Shown piece by piece: positions 32,113-44,400 of a DNA stretch of 64,000 bases (its first letter is position 1; every line of letters starts with the position of its first letter). The position numbers and the translations under genes are program-made. Location: assembly GCF_038502225.1 (NCBI RefSeq), contig NC_091293.1, positions 1,327,092 through 1,391,091 on the forward strand, read 5' to 3'. The notes under the pieces are model-generated. The model ran no database searches. It was not told the origin of the DNA and saw only the letters and a list, made by a program, of their open reading frames with translations. The DNA comes from Cherax quadricarinatus (lineage: Eukaryota; Arthropoda; Malacostraca; Decapoda; Parastacidae).

Positions 32113-32398
32113 TTTCCATAACGGAGTCAGAAATAGAAAATTATTTACATAGCCATTAATAACAAGAAATTATGTTTAATTTATCTTGAAGGTTTCTTCA
32201 GTCTCCTCTGTGTGAGACCATAAGGTAATTTCTTCCTGGTAAAAGGATCAGTGGCTTGGATAGGTTTACTTACATTTTTATAAAGCATCATACAACGTAT
32301 CATACCAGTTGCTGCTGGTTAGATAATACTTTGTCTTAGAGATCTGCCTTCAAGATAGATCTTAAGCGTAGTTCTCAATTTGCACAGAGTCAACAAGA
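32113..32398. other. No recognised feature
   Basis: AT-rich sequence between PLE ends and a LINE relic. Confidence 0.4.
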
Positions 32399-32399
32399 C

Positions 32400-33155
32400 A
32401 CACTACTGGTGCAAGTATTCCACGGGGCAGTGCACTTAGACCATTTTAAATGGGATTTCTTCTTAAATGCCCTTCTTCAACTCATCCCAGAATCCCATGT
32501 ATATGCAGACATTTACTTATTCAAGATAGAAAATACCAAATGCTCTAAACTGCATCAATCACCAGCTTACAACTGCATCAGCCTGGGGAAAACGATGGCA
32601 GGTCATATTTGCTCCTGAAAAACACAGATGATGATCATCTCGCCGACAGCATGATGGTAATGCTTGAGCAGTGGTAAGAATGAATGGGAAAGTGTTGGTA
32701 CCCGGGCTGAAAATTGACTCAAAACTGACTATGAAGAACCTGATTGTAAATCTTGCAAACAAAGCTGCCAGGAAACTTACAGCACTTAGACGTATCTCAC
32801 GTCTACTCGATAGTAGAGATTACAAGATTCTGCACGAATCACAAGTATGCTCACACCTTGAGTATGTTCCATTTTCTTGGATTGCCTGCCCCTCGTCTCA
32901 TCTTCGATTTCTTGGCAAAATAGAAAACAGAGCAAGACGGCTCATTTCTCGTCTGGATCCAGCCTGAACAGATCTGTCATTTCAATAGAGGCTTAACACT
33001 GGAGGGATGTGGGTGACCTTACCACTATGTACTAGGCCAATATTGTCAAAGTACAACATTTGGTTCCACTCCGAGGACACCAAGAAGTGAATGTCTACAC
33101 AACAAGACGGGCAGCAAGCAGCAACGCCACTCTGACTATATCCTTCTCACCATAA
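32400..33155 (+). pseudogene. Old LINE reverse transcriptase relic (RT thumb and C-terminus)
   Basis: The + strand shows LWDFFLNALLQLIPESHVYA-like sequence with a degenerate motif C, then WQVIFAPEK, an open stretch 32671-32967 (GLKIDSKLTMKNLIVNLANK, LTALRRISRLLDSRDYKIL, EYVPFSWIACPSSHLRFLGK) and a downstream RRDV-like relic. This is the order of a jockey/R1-type LINE RT C-terminus. Stops interrupt it repeatedly. The minus-strand relic at 38040-38890 belongs to the same family. Confidence 0.75.
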
Positions 33156-33159
33156 TGAC

Positions 33160-35370
33160 ATCAGCAAAATGAAGTCAGTTGACGATATGAAATCGCTGGC
33201 CAGCAGATGGATCCAGTTTTATCCAGTTCACTATTTAAACATCTCACAACCATAAAAAGGCTTTCAAATGAGTTGATGTAGGTAACATCTCTTTGCTTGT
33301 AAATAATGTTAGGAAACTTATTTTGTAAAAACCTGTGTAAAAAAGGATAGATAGATACATAGAGAGAGAGGGAGAGAGTTAGAGAGAGAAAGATCAAAGT
33401 TAAATAATACAAATCTCACACTATCATACAACTTTTAATATTGGTTTCATATTCTTCGCCAGAGAGAGAGAGAGTGGTCAGAAATGACAATTTTCCTGGG
33501 ATACTTACTTTCAGGCTTTTGACTAAATCACATCGGCTTAATATGACTTACAGAAATCAGCAACTAATCCACCATTCATCATCTCTGCTACAACTCAAAT
33601 TGTGTGGACACACGTATTCATTCTTAAGGAAATAACTTTTGGACGTAGTAATCATTATCTCATGTTCCATTCGTCCTAATTCGTCTCGTCTACCATGCAG
33701 TCAACTGTATAAAGAAAATCTGATACATTTTCTGGTTGATAGTTGGAGAGATAGAAGAAAGAAGAGAACGCCAAAGGGCCTAGATATGTTTGTTACATGA
33801 ATGAAAAGGTTTGTGCCCTGAAGACCAGCCTAGAAGAATCATATGTTTACATCTTACTACATTCTAAGACTGCTACTTAGCATTATCTTTGTCTGATCGG
33901 CTTGCTTTGTGCAATAACAACATCAGCAAGATATTTACTAGACGTAGAATAAAACTCAAACCAGACTTGCCGATACTGCAATACTGACAACAGCACTTGG
34001 CGCGGAAATAGGCTTTGCAGCGGACAGGAAGTGACACCGTAAGTACCCTTTTTGGACCAGGAAAAGTATTCTCCACTATCAATAATTCAGGGATGCGCCT
34101 GCATTTTTAGGTTCAAAGTGGGAGCTTTCCATGAGTGACTTCATTGCAATCCTGGTAATTACTTGTCAACATTTTTGGCAGAAATAGTGAAGTCGCAAAG
34201 CAAATGAATTACGACAAAATATTTTTTTGCTAAAGAATCGGCATATCAACGCTCTGTGCTGCAGTGAATATAATAACTTATTTGAAATGTTGTCTTTGTC
34301 TCTATAATACAATATTTATTCTTCGTTCTAATGATCTTGTCTATATTTCAAGTGTTTTACATAACTAATTTGTGAGTTACTGGTTTTATATTAAAAAATA
34401 AAGAAATAACTATACTTTTTATAGTATTTTCTCTCTTCAGTATTATTGCTTATCAATGAAGTATGAAATACATCATGTCTATCAGCATGTCATATGTTAC
34501 CCAGATTTCCACTGGCTCTATGTTCAAGCTGCTTTAAATTGGTGATAAATAAGAATTAATATTGTTGAATAGTGAATTAAATTGGTCTACCCGATATAGT
34601 ACACTCAGGCTGAATTTGAGTAAAATATAAACACACCTTTTAATTGCCAATATATTTCACTGTATGTAAATAGTCGCTTCTTTTAACGAGTTAAAGTGAT
34701 AGTCAATTATATAGGGGTAAATGTGTGTAGTATCAATCATTATTGAGCTATAGCGTCCAAAAAGGTATTTACCTTGGAATCTGAAGCGTCCATCACATGA
34801 TTCCACACAGGTGAAGGACTGAATTATTTACAGATCAATGTGATATTTAATTCCTCTGTTTGGGACAAATATCTGTAAAAATGGGTCTGGTTAACATACC
34901 TAAAGTCTATGTGGCAACGCGAATCTTCAAGCAAATATCGGTAGATAGTTTACTCCACTCTTCTGTAATTTTTATTGCACACAAAGTCTTTACAAACATC
35001 CGTGTTGCATCTTTTGCTCCGAAGTTTCATTACACTGTTGTGAGTTATGCAATAATTTTCCATTTCAAATTATTTTTCGTTTCTGACACGACTATGTGGA
35101 AACCAATTAATTTCTTGAAGCTTTGAATGAGAATTCTTAGTCATGTTTCTGCAGAGTGAAAAATATTCAGTTGCATTATAGAGTCAATATAATGCCTAGT
35201 GTTTATTACTCGATGTTTCTAGCTGCTCGTAGATGAGCATTATTTGCTACTTTCACTTTCTGATTATCCTAGATTCCTCTCCTTTGTTTCCAAACATTCT
35301 ACATTTATACTTGAGATTGTTATATATGAGGTCCCGTCTTCCTCCTCCCCAGCATCAGAACAGACTTATC
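33160..35370. other. Long stretch with no recognised gene
   Basis: AT-rich sequence with short GA runs near 33360 and 33460. ORFs (33441-33635, 34860-35126 and others) are short and without recognisable domains. Diverged host sequence or very old repeats cannot be told apart by eye. Confidence 0.4.
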
Positions 35371-35373
35371 TAC

Positions 35374-35424
35374 ATATCTGGGGATAATCATATCTGGGGA
35401 TATACATATCTGGGGATATACAAG
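35374..35424 (+). repeat. Short tandem repeat of atatctgggga
   Basis: Four copies of catatctgggga with short A/T spacers of varying length. Confidence 0.8.
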
Positions 35425-35559
35425 CAATACACTTTGAATGTTACCCTTTTCCCCAATTTTCATAATTCTCAAATTTATATATGTAAGTTGTTTTGAGGTT
35501 TGAGAGAGCGAGAATATAGAGAGGAAGAAGATAAATGTAAGAAAATACCGACACGATGG

Positions 35560-36175
35560 GAAAATAAACACAAATTAGTTTAATGCTATCATTTACTGAC
35601 CACGTTTCGCCCACAGAGTGGGCTTTATCAAGTCAATTTGACTCAAGAAATCGTAATGACACGATTGCAAATAAACCATACCCCCGGCCGGGATTGAACC
35701 CGCGGTCATAGAGTCTCAAAACTCCAGCCCGTCGCGTTAGCCACTAGACCAGCTACGGGCTGGAGTTTTGAGACTCTATGACCGCGGGTTCAATCCCGGC
35801 CGGGGGTATGGTTTATTTGCAATCGTGTCATTACGATTTCTTGAGTCATGTTGACGGCAGTGAAGGGACTTGAGCTAGAGTTCGTCACGGCCACGCTAGC
35901 TGGAGATTCGTCTGTAAAAACTTGCATTTGTGGTCACAGAGGTGCCTGTGCTAACTTTCCTATGGTGTAGAAATATACCTAGTTGGATGAATCTTATTGT
36001 GGCTAGCTGGTCTAGTGGCTAACGCGACGGGCTGGAGTTTTGAGACTATGACCGCGGGTTCAATCCCGGCCGGGGGTATGGTTCAAGTCAATTTACCCAA
36101 GTTGATATGTTTATGACTTAATAAAGCTAAACCGTGGTCAATAAGGGATGGCATTATACTGCATTTGTGTCCGTT
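35560..36175. mobile_element. Penelope-type termini enclosing three tRNA-like units
   Basis: Outer ends resemble PLE termini: tgaccacgtttcgcccacag near 35597 and aaaccgtggtcaataaggg near 36129. Between them lie three copies of a tRNA-like unit with gtctagtggctaacgcg (A box-like) and gcgggttcaatcccg (B box): minus at 35680-35758, plus at 35755-35812, plus at 36002-36082. The first two form a perfect inverted repeat with 94-bp arms (35639-35732 and 35755-35848) around a 22-nt loop. Confidence 0.75.
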
Positions 36176-36519
36176 TTTCCATAGAGAGGAAGGGAAAGAT
36201 AGAGGGAAGGATATATAGAGAGAAGGTTATTTATGGAGAAAGTTATAGGGAGGGAGAAAAAGAGAGATGGAAGAATATAAAGAGGGACAGCAAGAGAATA
36301 CCACACGTCTCGTCTCTCATCATACATCTCTCACCACAGTTCAGTAATACATCATTCAACCGACATTACAATACAGTAATACAGTACCACACATCTCAAC
36401 TTTCATCATTCTTGGACAGAAATTTATTGAATAAACATCAAAGAGAAACAGCCCTTACCCATCACGACAATAAAATAATGCAATGCCCTCTGCTCCTCCA
36501 CCTATCATCATTCATTACA

Positions 36520-36625
36520 CACCTGCCAACACAACACAACACCTGCTACCACAGCACAACACATGGAACCACAACACAGTACCAGCCACCACAACACAAC
36601 ACCTGCCACCACAACACAATAATAC
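36520..36625 (+). repeat. CA-rich imperfect tandem repeat
   Basis: Repeats of caccacaacacaacacctgc with variants. The downstream and upstream 200-300 bases show GA-rich low complexity (36180-36300) and nothing else. Confidence 0.7.
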
Positions 36626-36875
36626 ATGAGGCCAGGTAATTGGAGGCATGTATCAGCTCAGTTGATGGAAATTACGGCTTCAAGAATCTTTCTCCCTCCT
36701 AATCGTCTTTCCCTTGTAACAAAAGTTTGTATTACCTCAGGAAAATGAAATGGCAGAGTATTTTCCTGGGAAAACTGTTTGTGGCTATTGACTTAAAGAA
36801 AGTAATCTCTGGTGGCATCCTTGTCTGGTTTGTCCGGGTTTTTAAGTAAAAAAATTGTATTACCGTGTGTTGTGT

Positions 36876-37760
<885 letters not shown>

Positions 37761-37849
<89 letters not shown>
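37761..37849 (+). repeat. (CT)n microsatellite
   Basis: About 88 bases of CT, inverted relative to the GA tract 700 bases upstream. Confidence 0.98.
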
Positions 37850-37855
<6 letters not shown>

Positions 37856-38034
37856 TTACATGTTTAGTCAAGAGTTCCTGCTTTTATTTACAAGTTAAGA
37901 GCTGTTACCTACTTCAACTAATCTAAAAGCATTTTTTCTGTTAAGAGTCATCTGTGGGCCAGCGAGATCACTTGGTCAGCTCAGTATATTTAATCAATGT
38001 CATTATACTGTGCGATCATGTTTCAAATTCGAGT

Positions 38035-38890
38035 CATTCTAGGAATGAAATGTGGCAGATAAAGTGATATTCTGGAGGAGGGTACAGTCAGAGTGTAGTT
38101 GTTGTTTACTATCTGTTTTGTTGTGTAGAAGCTCACTTCTGTCCTCGAAGTGGGGCCAAATGAGGTTCCTAGATATCACTGGACACAGATGAGTCGTCTT
38201 GCTATGTTTTATATTCTGCAGAGTAGTCGCAGATAAGACTAGGAGCAAGCCATTCAAAAAGGTGAAGAATACTCAAGGTGTGAGCGTACTTGTGGTTGGA
38301 AGTCTTGCATCCTCTATTGTAGAAGAGACGCAAGATACGCTTTTGAGCTGTTAGCCTCTTCCCAGTTTTGCCTACAAGATATTCTAAGTGGTTTATCATA
38401 GTTACTGAAATTTGGAATCAGATTTAGCCGCTAGGTTATCAGCCTCATTCCCAGGTTCGAACATTCTCTCATTCGTTCTTACCATTGCCCCATCATTACC
38501 ATTATGGCGCCTCCAGACCATAAAAATTCGTGTTTTCTCAAAAGCAAATGTAACCTGCCATTGTTGTCCCCAGATTGGTTTAGCTGTAAGCTAGTGATTG
38601 AGAGTGACTGGTATTTCCTCTTTTGGATAAGAAAAGGTCAGTGTACAGTCGTCTGCATAGGCATATGATTCTGGGGGCATATTCTACTACAATGGCCCAA
38701 GTACAAATCACCGACCGAGTGTCTTTTTGACTCTATCCCAAGGAGAACAATTCTTAGAGATCTACCTAAGCAGGCATAGTGCAGAGCCAAAGACTCTTGG
38801 TTCTTGAGGTTTTTGACAAGAGGTCCTGGTGTCACACTCGGTCGAAAGCTCCAGCAATATATAATGCTGCTGAACAGCTAACATTGGAGC
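38035..38890 (-). pseudogene. Old LINE reverse transcriptase relic on minus
   Basis: Reading minus from 38890, the order is AGAFDRV (RT motif A, near 38850), WGQQWQVTFAFEKTRIFMV near 38560, NHLEYLVGKTGKRLTAQKRI near 38380, RLFYNRGCKTSNHKYAHTLS and HLFEWLAPS. It matches the + strand relic at 32400-33155 (LANKAARKLTALRRISRLLD). Several frameshifts and stops are present. Confidence 0.75.
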
Positions 38891-39299
38891 CATCCAGCGA
38901 CTAATGCCACTTAGTGGAAAAGTTTAACAGTAGATCAGCAGCCATATTAACGAACACTAAGAGTCGAATTATAGAGAAAAAGCGCGACAATTTGTAGTGA
39001 GATTACTGTCTCAAGAATCTTGAGAGTGACTGAGAGGAGTGACACTGATGTGTGTTAACTAATTTCTGTTCTGCTCTTCGCTTTTGTGAACATGTACTTC
39101 ATTTGCCTCCTTACACAGAAAAAAAGCCATTTATACTGTGCTAGGCAGTAGTACTGATAGTTGCGAATTAAAGGAAATGCTAGCTGGCCTTCTCCATTCA
39201 GCAATTTTGGGCTCACCTTATCTGAGCCCACAGCACTTTTTTTTTTTTGGTCCAGTGATTTAAGGAGATATAAATCATCCTGTTCTATGCTAGCCTATG

Positions 39300-39905
39300 C
39301 GGCTAGCATAGGACGTTCCCTTGCTGGATGAGGAACGTGCATCTTGGGAACAGATATATCAGCTTTTGCTTGGCTGCTAGTAGAGACAATCCAAACCTGC
39401 GTACTCCCAGCCCTCCAAGCTTGACTGGAAGTAAGGCTTGCCACCACTGTCCAACTTCGAGGGAAAGATTCAATACACTCTCTAGCAAGGTCTTAAGAAG
39501 ACAGTCATGTTCCTTGAGTTTCGGACTGCTGAAGGCTGGGGAGCATCTCAGGAAGTAGGTACGTTTTAGGATTGACAGGCACCTCGAGAGTAGGTAGAAG
39601 GCACCATGTGCATCGATGCTTTTCATCCTGCCTTCCATCGTCCTGAGGGCTGAGATTTTTTTTCCTAAGATCAGGAAAGTGCTGTTGGCTGGATCAATGG
39701 TTCGTGCTCCTGGTAAACCAGCACAAGTATTCCGGATCATCTGTCAATTGGTAGAAACTATTTCACATTTGGAGGGGTTTAAATATAGTCCCAGGCTCTC
39801 TCCCATGTCTTTAATTTTTCTGATGCCCTCTAGGAGAGATTCGGTAGTGCCAGCTAGGGTGCCATCATCCAATAACCAGATATTGACCTACTGGAGGGTG
39901 TAAAA
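39300..39905 (-). pseudogene. Retroelement RT relic with a LDDG motif
   Basis: Minus-strand reading from 39903 gives VNIWLLDDGTLAGTTESLLE (motif C-like LLDDG), GLYLNPSKCEIVSTN, one stop near 39744, then an open stretch 39303-39740 with KRTYFLRCSPAF, LEVGQWWQALLPVKLGGLGV and RRFGLSLLAAK. The LDDGTLAG/LNPSKCE/LGGLGVR series recurs in a retroelement RT class in invertebrates; I cannot assign the clade by eye. It is a different element from the relic at 38035-38890. Confidence 0.7.
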
Positions 39906-40115
39906 CAACCACGAAGGGAGTAGAATGATAGCTACTGGGGAAAAAGTGTTTTAACAAGTGAGGGTGCAAGTGTTTAACTACTGTTTTTGTTTGTAAGTGT
40001 TTTATCTACTCATGTTGTAAGCGTTTTAACTACTGAGATTGTAAATATTTTAAATACTAATGTATTTAAAATATTTACAATCTCAGTAAGTGAATTTTAA
40101 TTGTTTTAACTACTG

Positions 40116-40116
<1 letters not shown>

Positions 40117-40182
<66 letters not shown>

Positions 40183-40198
40183 CAATAACAACAACAAC

Positions 40199-40274
<76 letters not shown>

Positions 40275-40302
40275 GAATAATAATGACAATAATAATATAC
40301 TT

Positions 40303-40365
<63 letters not shown>

Positions 40366-40391
40366 ATAATAATAATAATAATAATAATAAC

Positions 40392-40452
<61 letters not shown>

Positions 40453-40474
40453 GTAATAATAATAATAATAATAA
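40117..40474 (+). repeat. Compound (AAT)n/(CTA)n trinucleotide block
   Basis: About 360 bases of AAT with an internal CTA block at 40302-40364 and a few ACA units near 40182. Confidence 0.97.
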
Positions 40475-40559
40475 TCTTTTTTTCTACACGCACATGATAC
40501 AACTTATCCAGATCACAGCTGACATCAATAACATGCAGTACAGAAAGCCCCTGGTTATG

Positions 40560-40735
40560 CGGAGCATTTCAGTCAATTTTGTCCCCAGGATGCGACCCAC
40601 ACCAGTCAGCTGACACTTAGGTACCTACTGGCTGCTAGGAGAACAGGGACGGCAGAGCAGGTGCCGTACCGGGGATCGAGCCACGGACGTCAATGTGTGA
40701 GCTGAGTGCGCTACCAACCGAGCTACGGGACTGAA
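40560..40735 (-). mobile_element. tRNA-derived SINE on minus
   Basis: Minus strand starts gtcccgtagctcggttgg, then tagcgcactcagctc (A box region) and ggctcgatccccggtacg (B box), followed by a body ending ggtgtgggtcgcatcctggg near 40585. That body is shared with the SINE at 30993. Confidence 0.8.
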
Positions 40736-40867
40736 GTGGTAAATGTAACCACTGAGTTTTTAAGTGATGTAACTACTGAGGTTGTAAGGGTTGTATCTAC
40801 TGACATTGTAAGTGTTATAGCTACTGACATTATAAGTGTTGTAGCTACCAACATTGTAAGTGTTATA

Positions 40868-41037
40868 TTATTATTATTATTATTACAATCAAGGGGGAAG
40901 CGCTAAACCCGGAGGATTATACAGCGCCTGGGGGGGGATGTGGAAGGCATTCAGGCTTAATTTGGGGAACTGGAGCACAGATCCAATTCCCTAAATCAAG
41001 AGCCCCTCACCAACATCAAGGAACCTTCCTTGAGGGG
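40868..41037 (+). mobile_element. Short non-autonomous element (SINE-like), about 170 bp
   Basis: Begins with a tta run and acaatcaagggggaagcgct, contains ggattatacagcgcctgggg and ends ccttgaggggt. It is flanked by a 13-bp repeat, tgtaagtgttata, at 40855-40867 and 41038-41050. The flank is part of the tandem array, so the repeat could pre-date insertion. A diverged relative lies near 54050-54100 on minus. Confidence 0.65.
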
Positions 41038-41185
41038 TGTAAGTGTTATAACTACTGAGGTTGTAAGTGTTGCATTGTTCACTTCATGTGGCAAGATTTG
41101 ATGAAATAACTTTGAACAAGTCTAATGCTCCGGGGTATGGAGAAACACCGTCTAGCTTAGGCTAGGCGCCCATCCTTAACTGGAG

Positions 41186-41275
41186 CCTGGCGTTGTGGAT
41201 AAAGTACTGTGTACCTTGATGCTGAGTTTAAAGGTTCGAATCCTGTTGTAAATAATTTCTCCTGGTTGTGATTTG
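41186..41275 (+). mobile_element. tRNA-like SINE head
   Basis: gcctggcgttgtggataaag (A box-like) and aaaggttcgaatcctg (perfect B box core ggttcgaatcc near 41231) sit about 40 bases apart. The unit leads into an AT tract, as SINE tails often do. The fold is not a complete tRNA. Confidence 0.6.
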
Positions 41276-41281
41276 TTAATC

Positions 41282-41286
<5 letters not shown>

Positions 41287-41358
<72 letters not shown>
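41287..41358 (+). repeat. (AT)n microsatellite
   Basis: About 72 bases of AT after the SINE head. Confidence 0.98.
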
Positions 41359-41362
<4 letters not shown>

Positions 41363-41489
41363 AATGAAATCATAGTAAACAGGTGATATCACAATATGCA
41401 GAACAACCACTGTTGAGTTGGAAGAAATAGCTCATTGCCTTTCCTAGATACTTCAATCATTAAAGGTAACATTGATTTTAAATTTAAAA

Positions 41490-44400
41490 TTGTGGTGACG
41501 TGATGGTGAGGTGTAGTCTTGTTGTGGTGACGTGATGGTGAGGTGTAGTCTTGTTGTGGTGACGTGATGGTGAGGTGTAGTCTTGTTGTGGTGACGTGAT
41601 GGTGAGGTGTAGTCTTGTTGTGGTGACGCGACTGTGAGGTGTAGTCTTGTTGTGGTGACGTGATTGTGAGGTTAGTCTTATTGTGGTGACGTGATTGTGA
41701 GGTGTAGTCTTGTTGTGGTGACGTGATTGTGAGGTGTAGTCTTGTTGTGGTGACGTGATTGTGAGGTGTAGTCTTGTTGTGGTGACGTGATTGTGAGGTG
41801 TAGTCTTGTTGTGGTGACGTGATTGTGAGGTCTTGTTGTGGTGACGTGATTGTGAGGTGTAGTCTTGTTGTGGTGACGTGATTGTGAGGTGTAGTCTTGT
41901 TGTGGTGACGTGATTGTGAGGTGTAGTCTTGTTGTGGTGACGTGATTGTGAGGTGTAGTCTTGTTGTGGTGACGTGATTGTGAGGTGTAGTCTTGTTGTG
42001 GTGACGTGATTGTGAGGTGTAGTCTTGTTGTGGTGACGTGATTGTGAGGTGTAGTCTTGTTGTGGTGACGTGATTGTGAGGTGTAGTCTTGTTGTGGTGA
42101 CGTGATTGTGAGGTGTAGTCTTGTTGTGGTGACGTGATTGTGAGGTGTAGTCTTGTTGTGGTGACGTGATTGTGAGGTGTAGTCTTGTTGTGGTGACGTG
42201 ATTGTGAGGTGTAGTCTTGTTGTGGTGACGTGATTGTGAGGTGTAGTCTTGCTGTGGTGACGTGATTGTGAGGTGTAGTCTTGCTGTGGTGACGTGATTG
42301 TGAGGTTAGTCTTATTGTGGTGACGTGATTGTGAGGTGTAGTCTTGTTGTGGTGACGTGATTGTGAGGTGTAGTCTTGTTGTGGTGACGTGATTGTGAGG
42401 TGTAGTCTTGCTGTGGTGACGTGATTGTGAGGTGTAGTCTTGCTGTGGTGACGTGATTGTGAGGTTAGTCTTATTGTGGTGACGTGATTGTGAGGTGTAG
42501 TCTTGTTGTGGTGACGTGATTGTGAGGTGTAGTCTTGTTGTGGTGACGTGATTGTGAGGTGTAGTCTTGTTGTGGTGACGTGATTGTGAGGTGTAGTCTT
42601 GTTGTGGTGACGTGATTGTGAGGTGTAGTCTTGTTGTGGTGACGTGATTGTGAGGTGTAGTCTTGTTGTGGTGACGATGGTGAGGTGTAGTCTTGTTGTG
42701 GTGAGTGATTGTGAGGGGTAGTCTTGTTGTGGTGACGTGATTGTGAGGTGTAGTCTTGTTGTGGTGACGTGATTGTGAGGTGTAGTCTTGTTGTGGTGAC
42801 GTGATTGTGAGGTGTAGTCTTGTTGTGGTGACGTGATTGTGAGGTGTAGTCTTGTTGTGGTGACGTGATTGTGAGGTGTAGTCTTGTTGTGGTGACGTGA
42901 TTGTGAGGTGTAGTCTTGTTGTGGTGACGTGATTGTGAGGTGTAGTCTTGTTGTGGTGACGTGATTGTGAGGTGTAGTCTTGTTGTGGTGACGTGATTGT
43001 AAGGTGTAGTCTTGTTGAGATGACGTGATTGTGAGGTGTAGTCTTGTTGTGGTGACGTGACGTGATGTGAGGTTAGTCTTATTGTGGTGACGTGATTGTG
43101 AGGTGTAGTCTTGTTGTGGTGACGTGATTGTGAGGTGTAGTCTTGTTGTGGTGACGTGATTGTGAGGTGTAGTCTTGCTGTGGTGACGTGATTGTGAGGT
43201 GTAGTCTTGCTGTGGTGACGTGATTGTGAGGTGTCTTACGTGATTGTGAGGTTAGTCTTTTTGTGGTGACGTGATTGTGAGGTGTAGTCTTGTTGTGGTG
43301 ACGTGATTGTGAGGTGTAGTCTTGTGGTGACGTGATTGTGAGGTGTAGTCTTGTTGTGGTGACGTGATTGTGAGGTGTAGTCTTGTTGTGGTGACGTGAT
43401 TGTGAGGTGTAGTCTTGTTGTGGTGACGTGATTGTGAGGTGTAGTCTTGTTGTGGTGACGTGATTGTGAGGTGTAGTCTTGTTGTGGTGACGTGATTGTG
43501 AGGTGTAGTCTTGTTGTGGTGACGTGATTGTGAGGTGTAGTCTTGTTGTGGTGACGTGATTGTGAGGTGTAGTCGTGTTGTGGTGACGTGATTGTGAGGT
43601 GTAGTCTTGTTGTGGTGACGTGATTGTGAGGTGTAGTCTTGTTGTGGTGACGTGATTGTGAGGTGTAGTCTTGTTGTGGTGACGTGATTGTGAGGTGTAG
43701 TCTTGTTGTGGTGACGTGATTGTGAGGTGTAGTCTTGTTGTGGTGACGTGATTGTGAGGTGTAGTCTTGTTGTGGTGACGTGATTGTGAGGTGTAGTCTT
43801 GTTGTGGTGACGTGATTGTGAGGTGTAGTCTTGTTGTGGTGACGTCATTGTGAGGTGACGTCATTGTGAGGTGTAGTCTTGTTGTGGTGACGTGATTGTG
43901 AGGTGTAGTATTGTTGTGGTGACGTGATTGTGAGGTGTAGTCTTGTTGTGGTGACGTGACTGTGAGGTGTAGTCTTGCTGTGGAGACGTGATTGTGAGGT
44001 GTAGTCTTGTTGTGGTGACGTGATTGTGAGGTGTAGTCTTGTTGTGGTGACGTGATTGTGAGGTGTAGTCGTGTTGTGGTGACGTGATTGTAAGGTGTAG
44101 TCTTGTTGTGGTGACGTGATGGTGAGGTGTAGTCTTGTTGTGGTGACGTGTGGTGACGTGAGTGTGAGGTGTAGTCTTGTTGTGGTGACGTGTTTGTGTG
44201 GTGTAGTCTTGTTGTGGTGACGTGATTGTGAGGTGTAGTCTTGTGTGGTGATTGTGAGGTGTAGTCTTGTTGTGGTGACGTGATTGTGAGGTGTAGTCTT
44301 GTTGTGGTGACGTGATTGTGAGGTGTAGTCTTGTTGTGGTGACGTGATTGTGAGGTGTAGTCTTGTTGTGGTGACGTGATTGTGAGGTGTAGTCTTGTTG

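Larger units (their letters stand above)
39950..41075 (+). repeat. About 27-bp tandem array, repeatedly interrupted
   Basis: Units such as aactactgaggttgtaagtg recur at 39950-40115, 40735-40865 and 41040-41075. The array is split by an AAT/CTA block and by two SINE-like inserts. A perfect hairpin at 40032-40087 lies within it. Confidence 0.75.

Noticed and set aside
33160..35370. Possible exons of a host gene
   Set aside because: I looked for open segments with splice-like borders and found only short ORFs of random composition.
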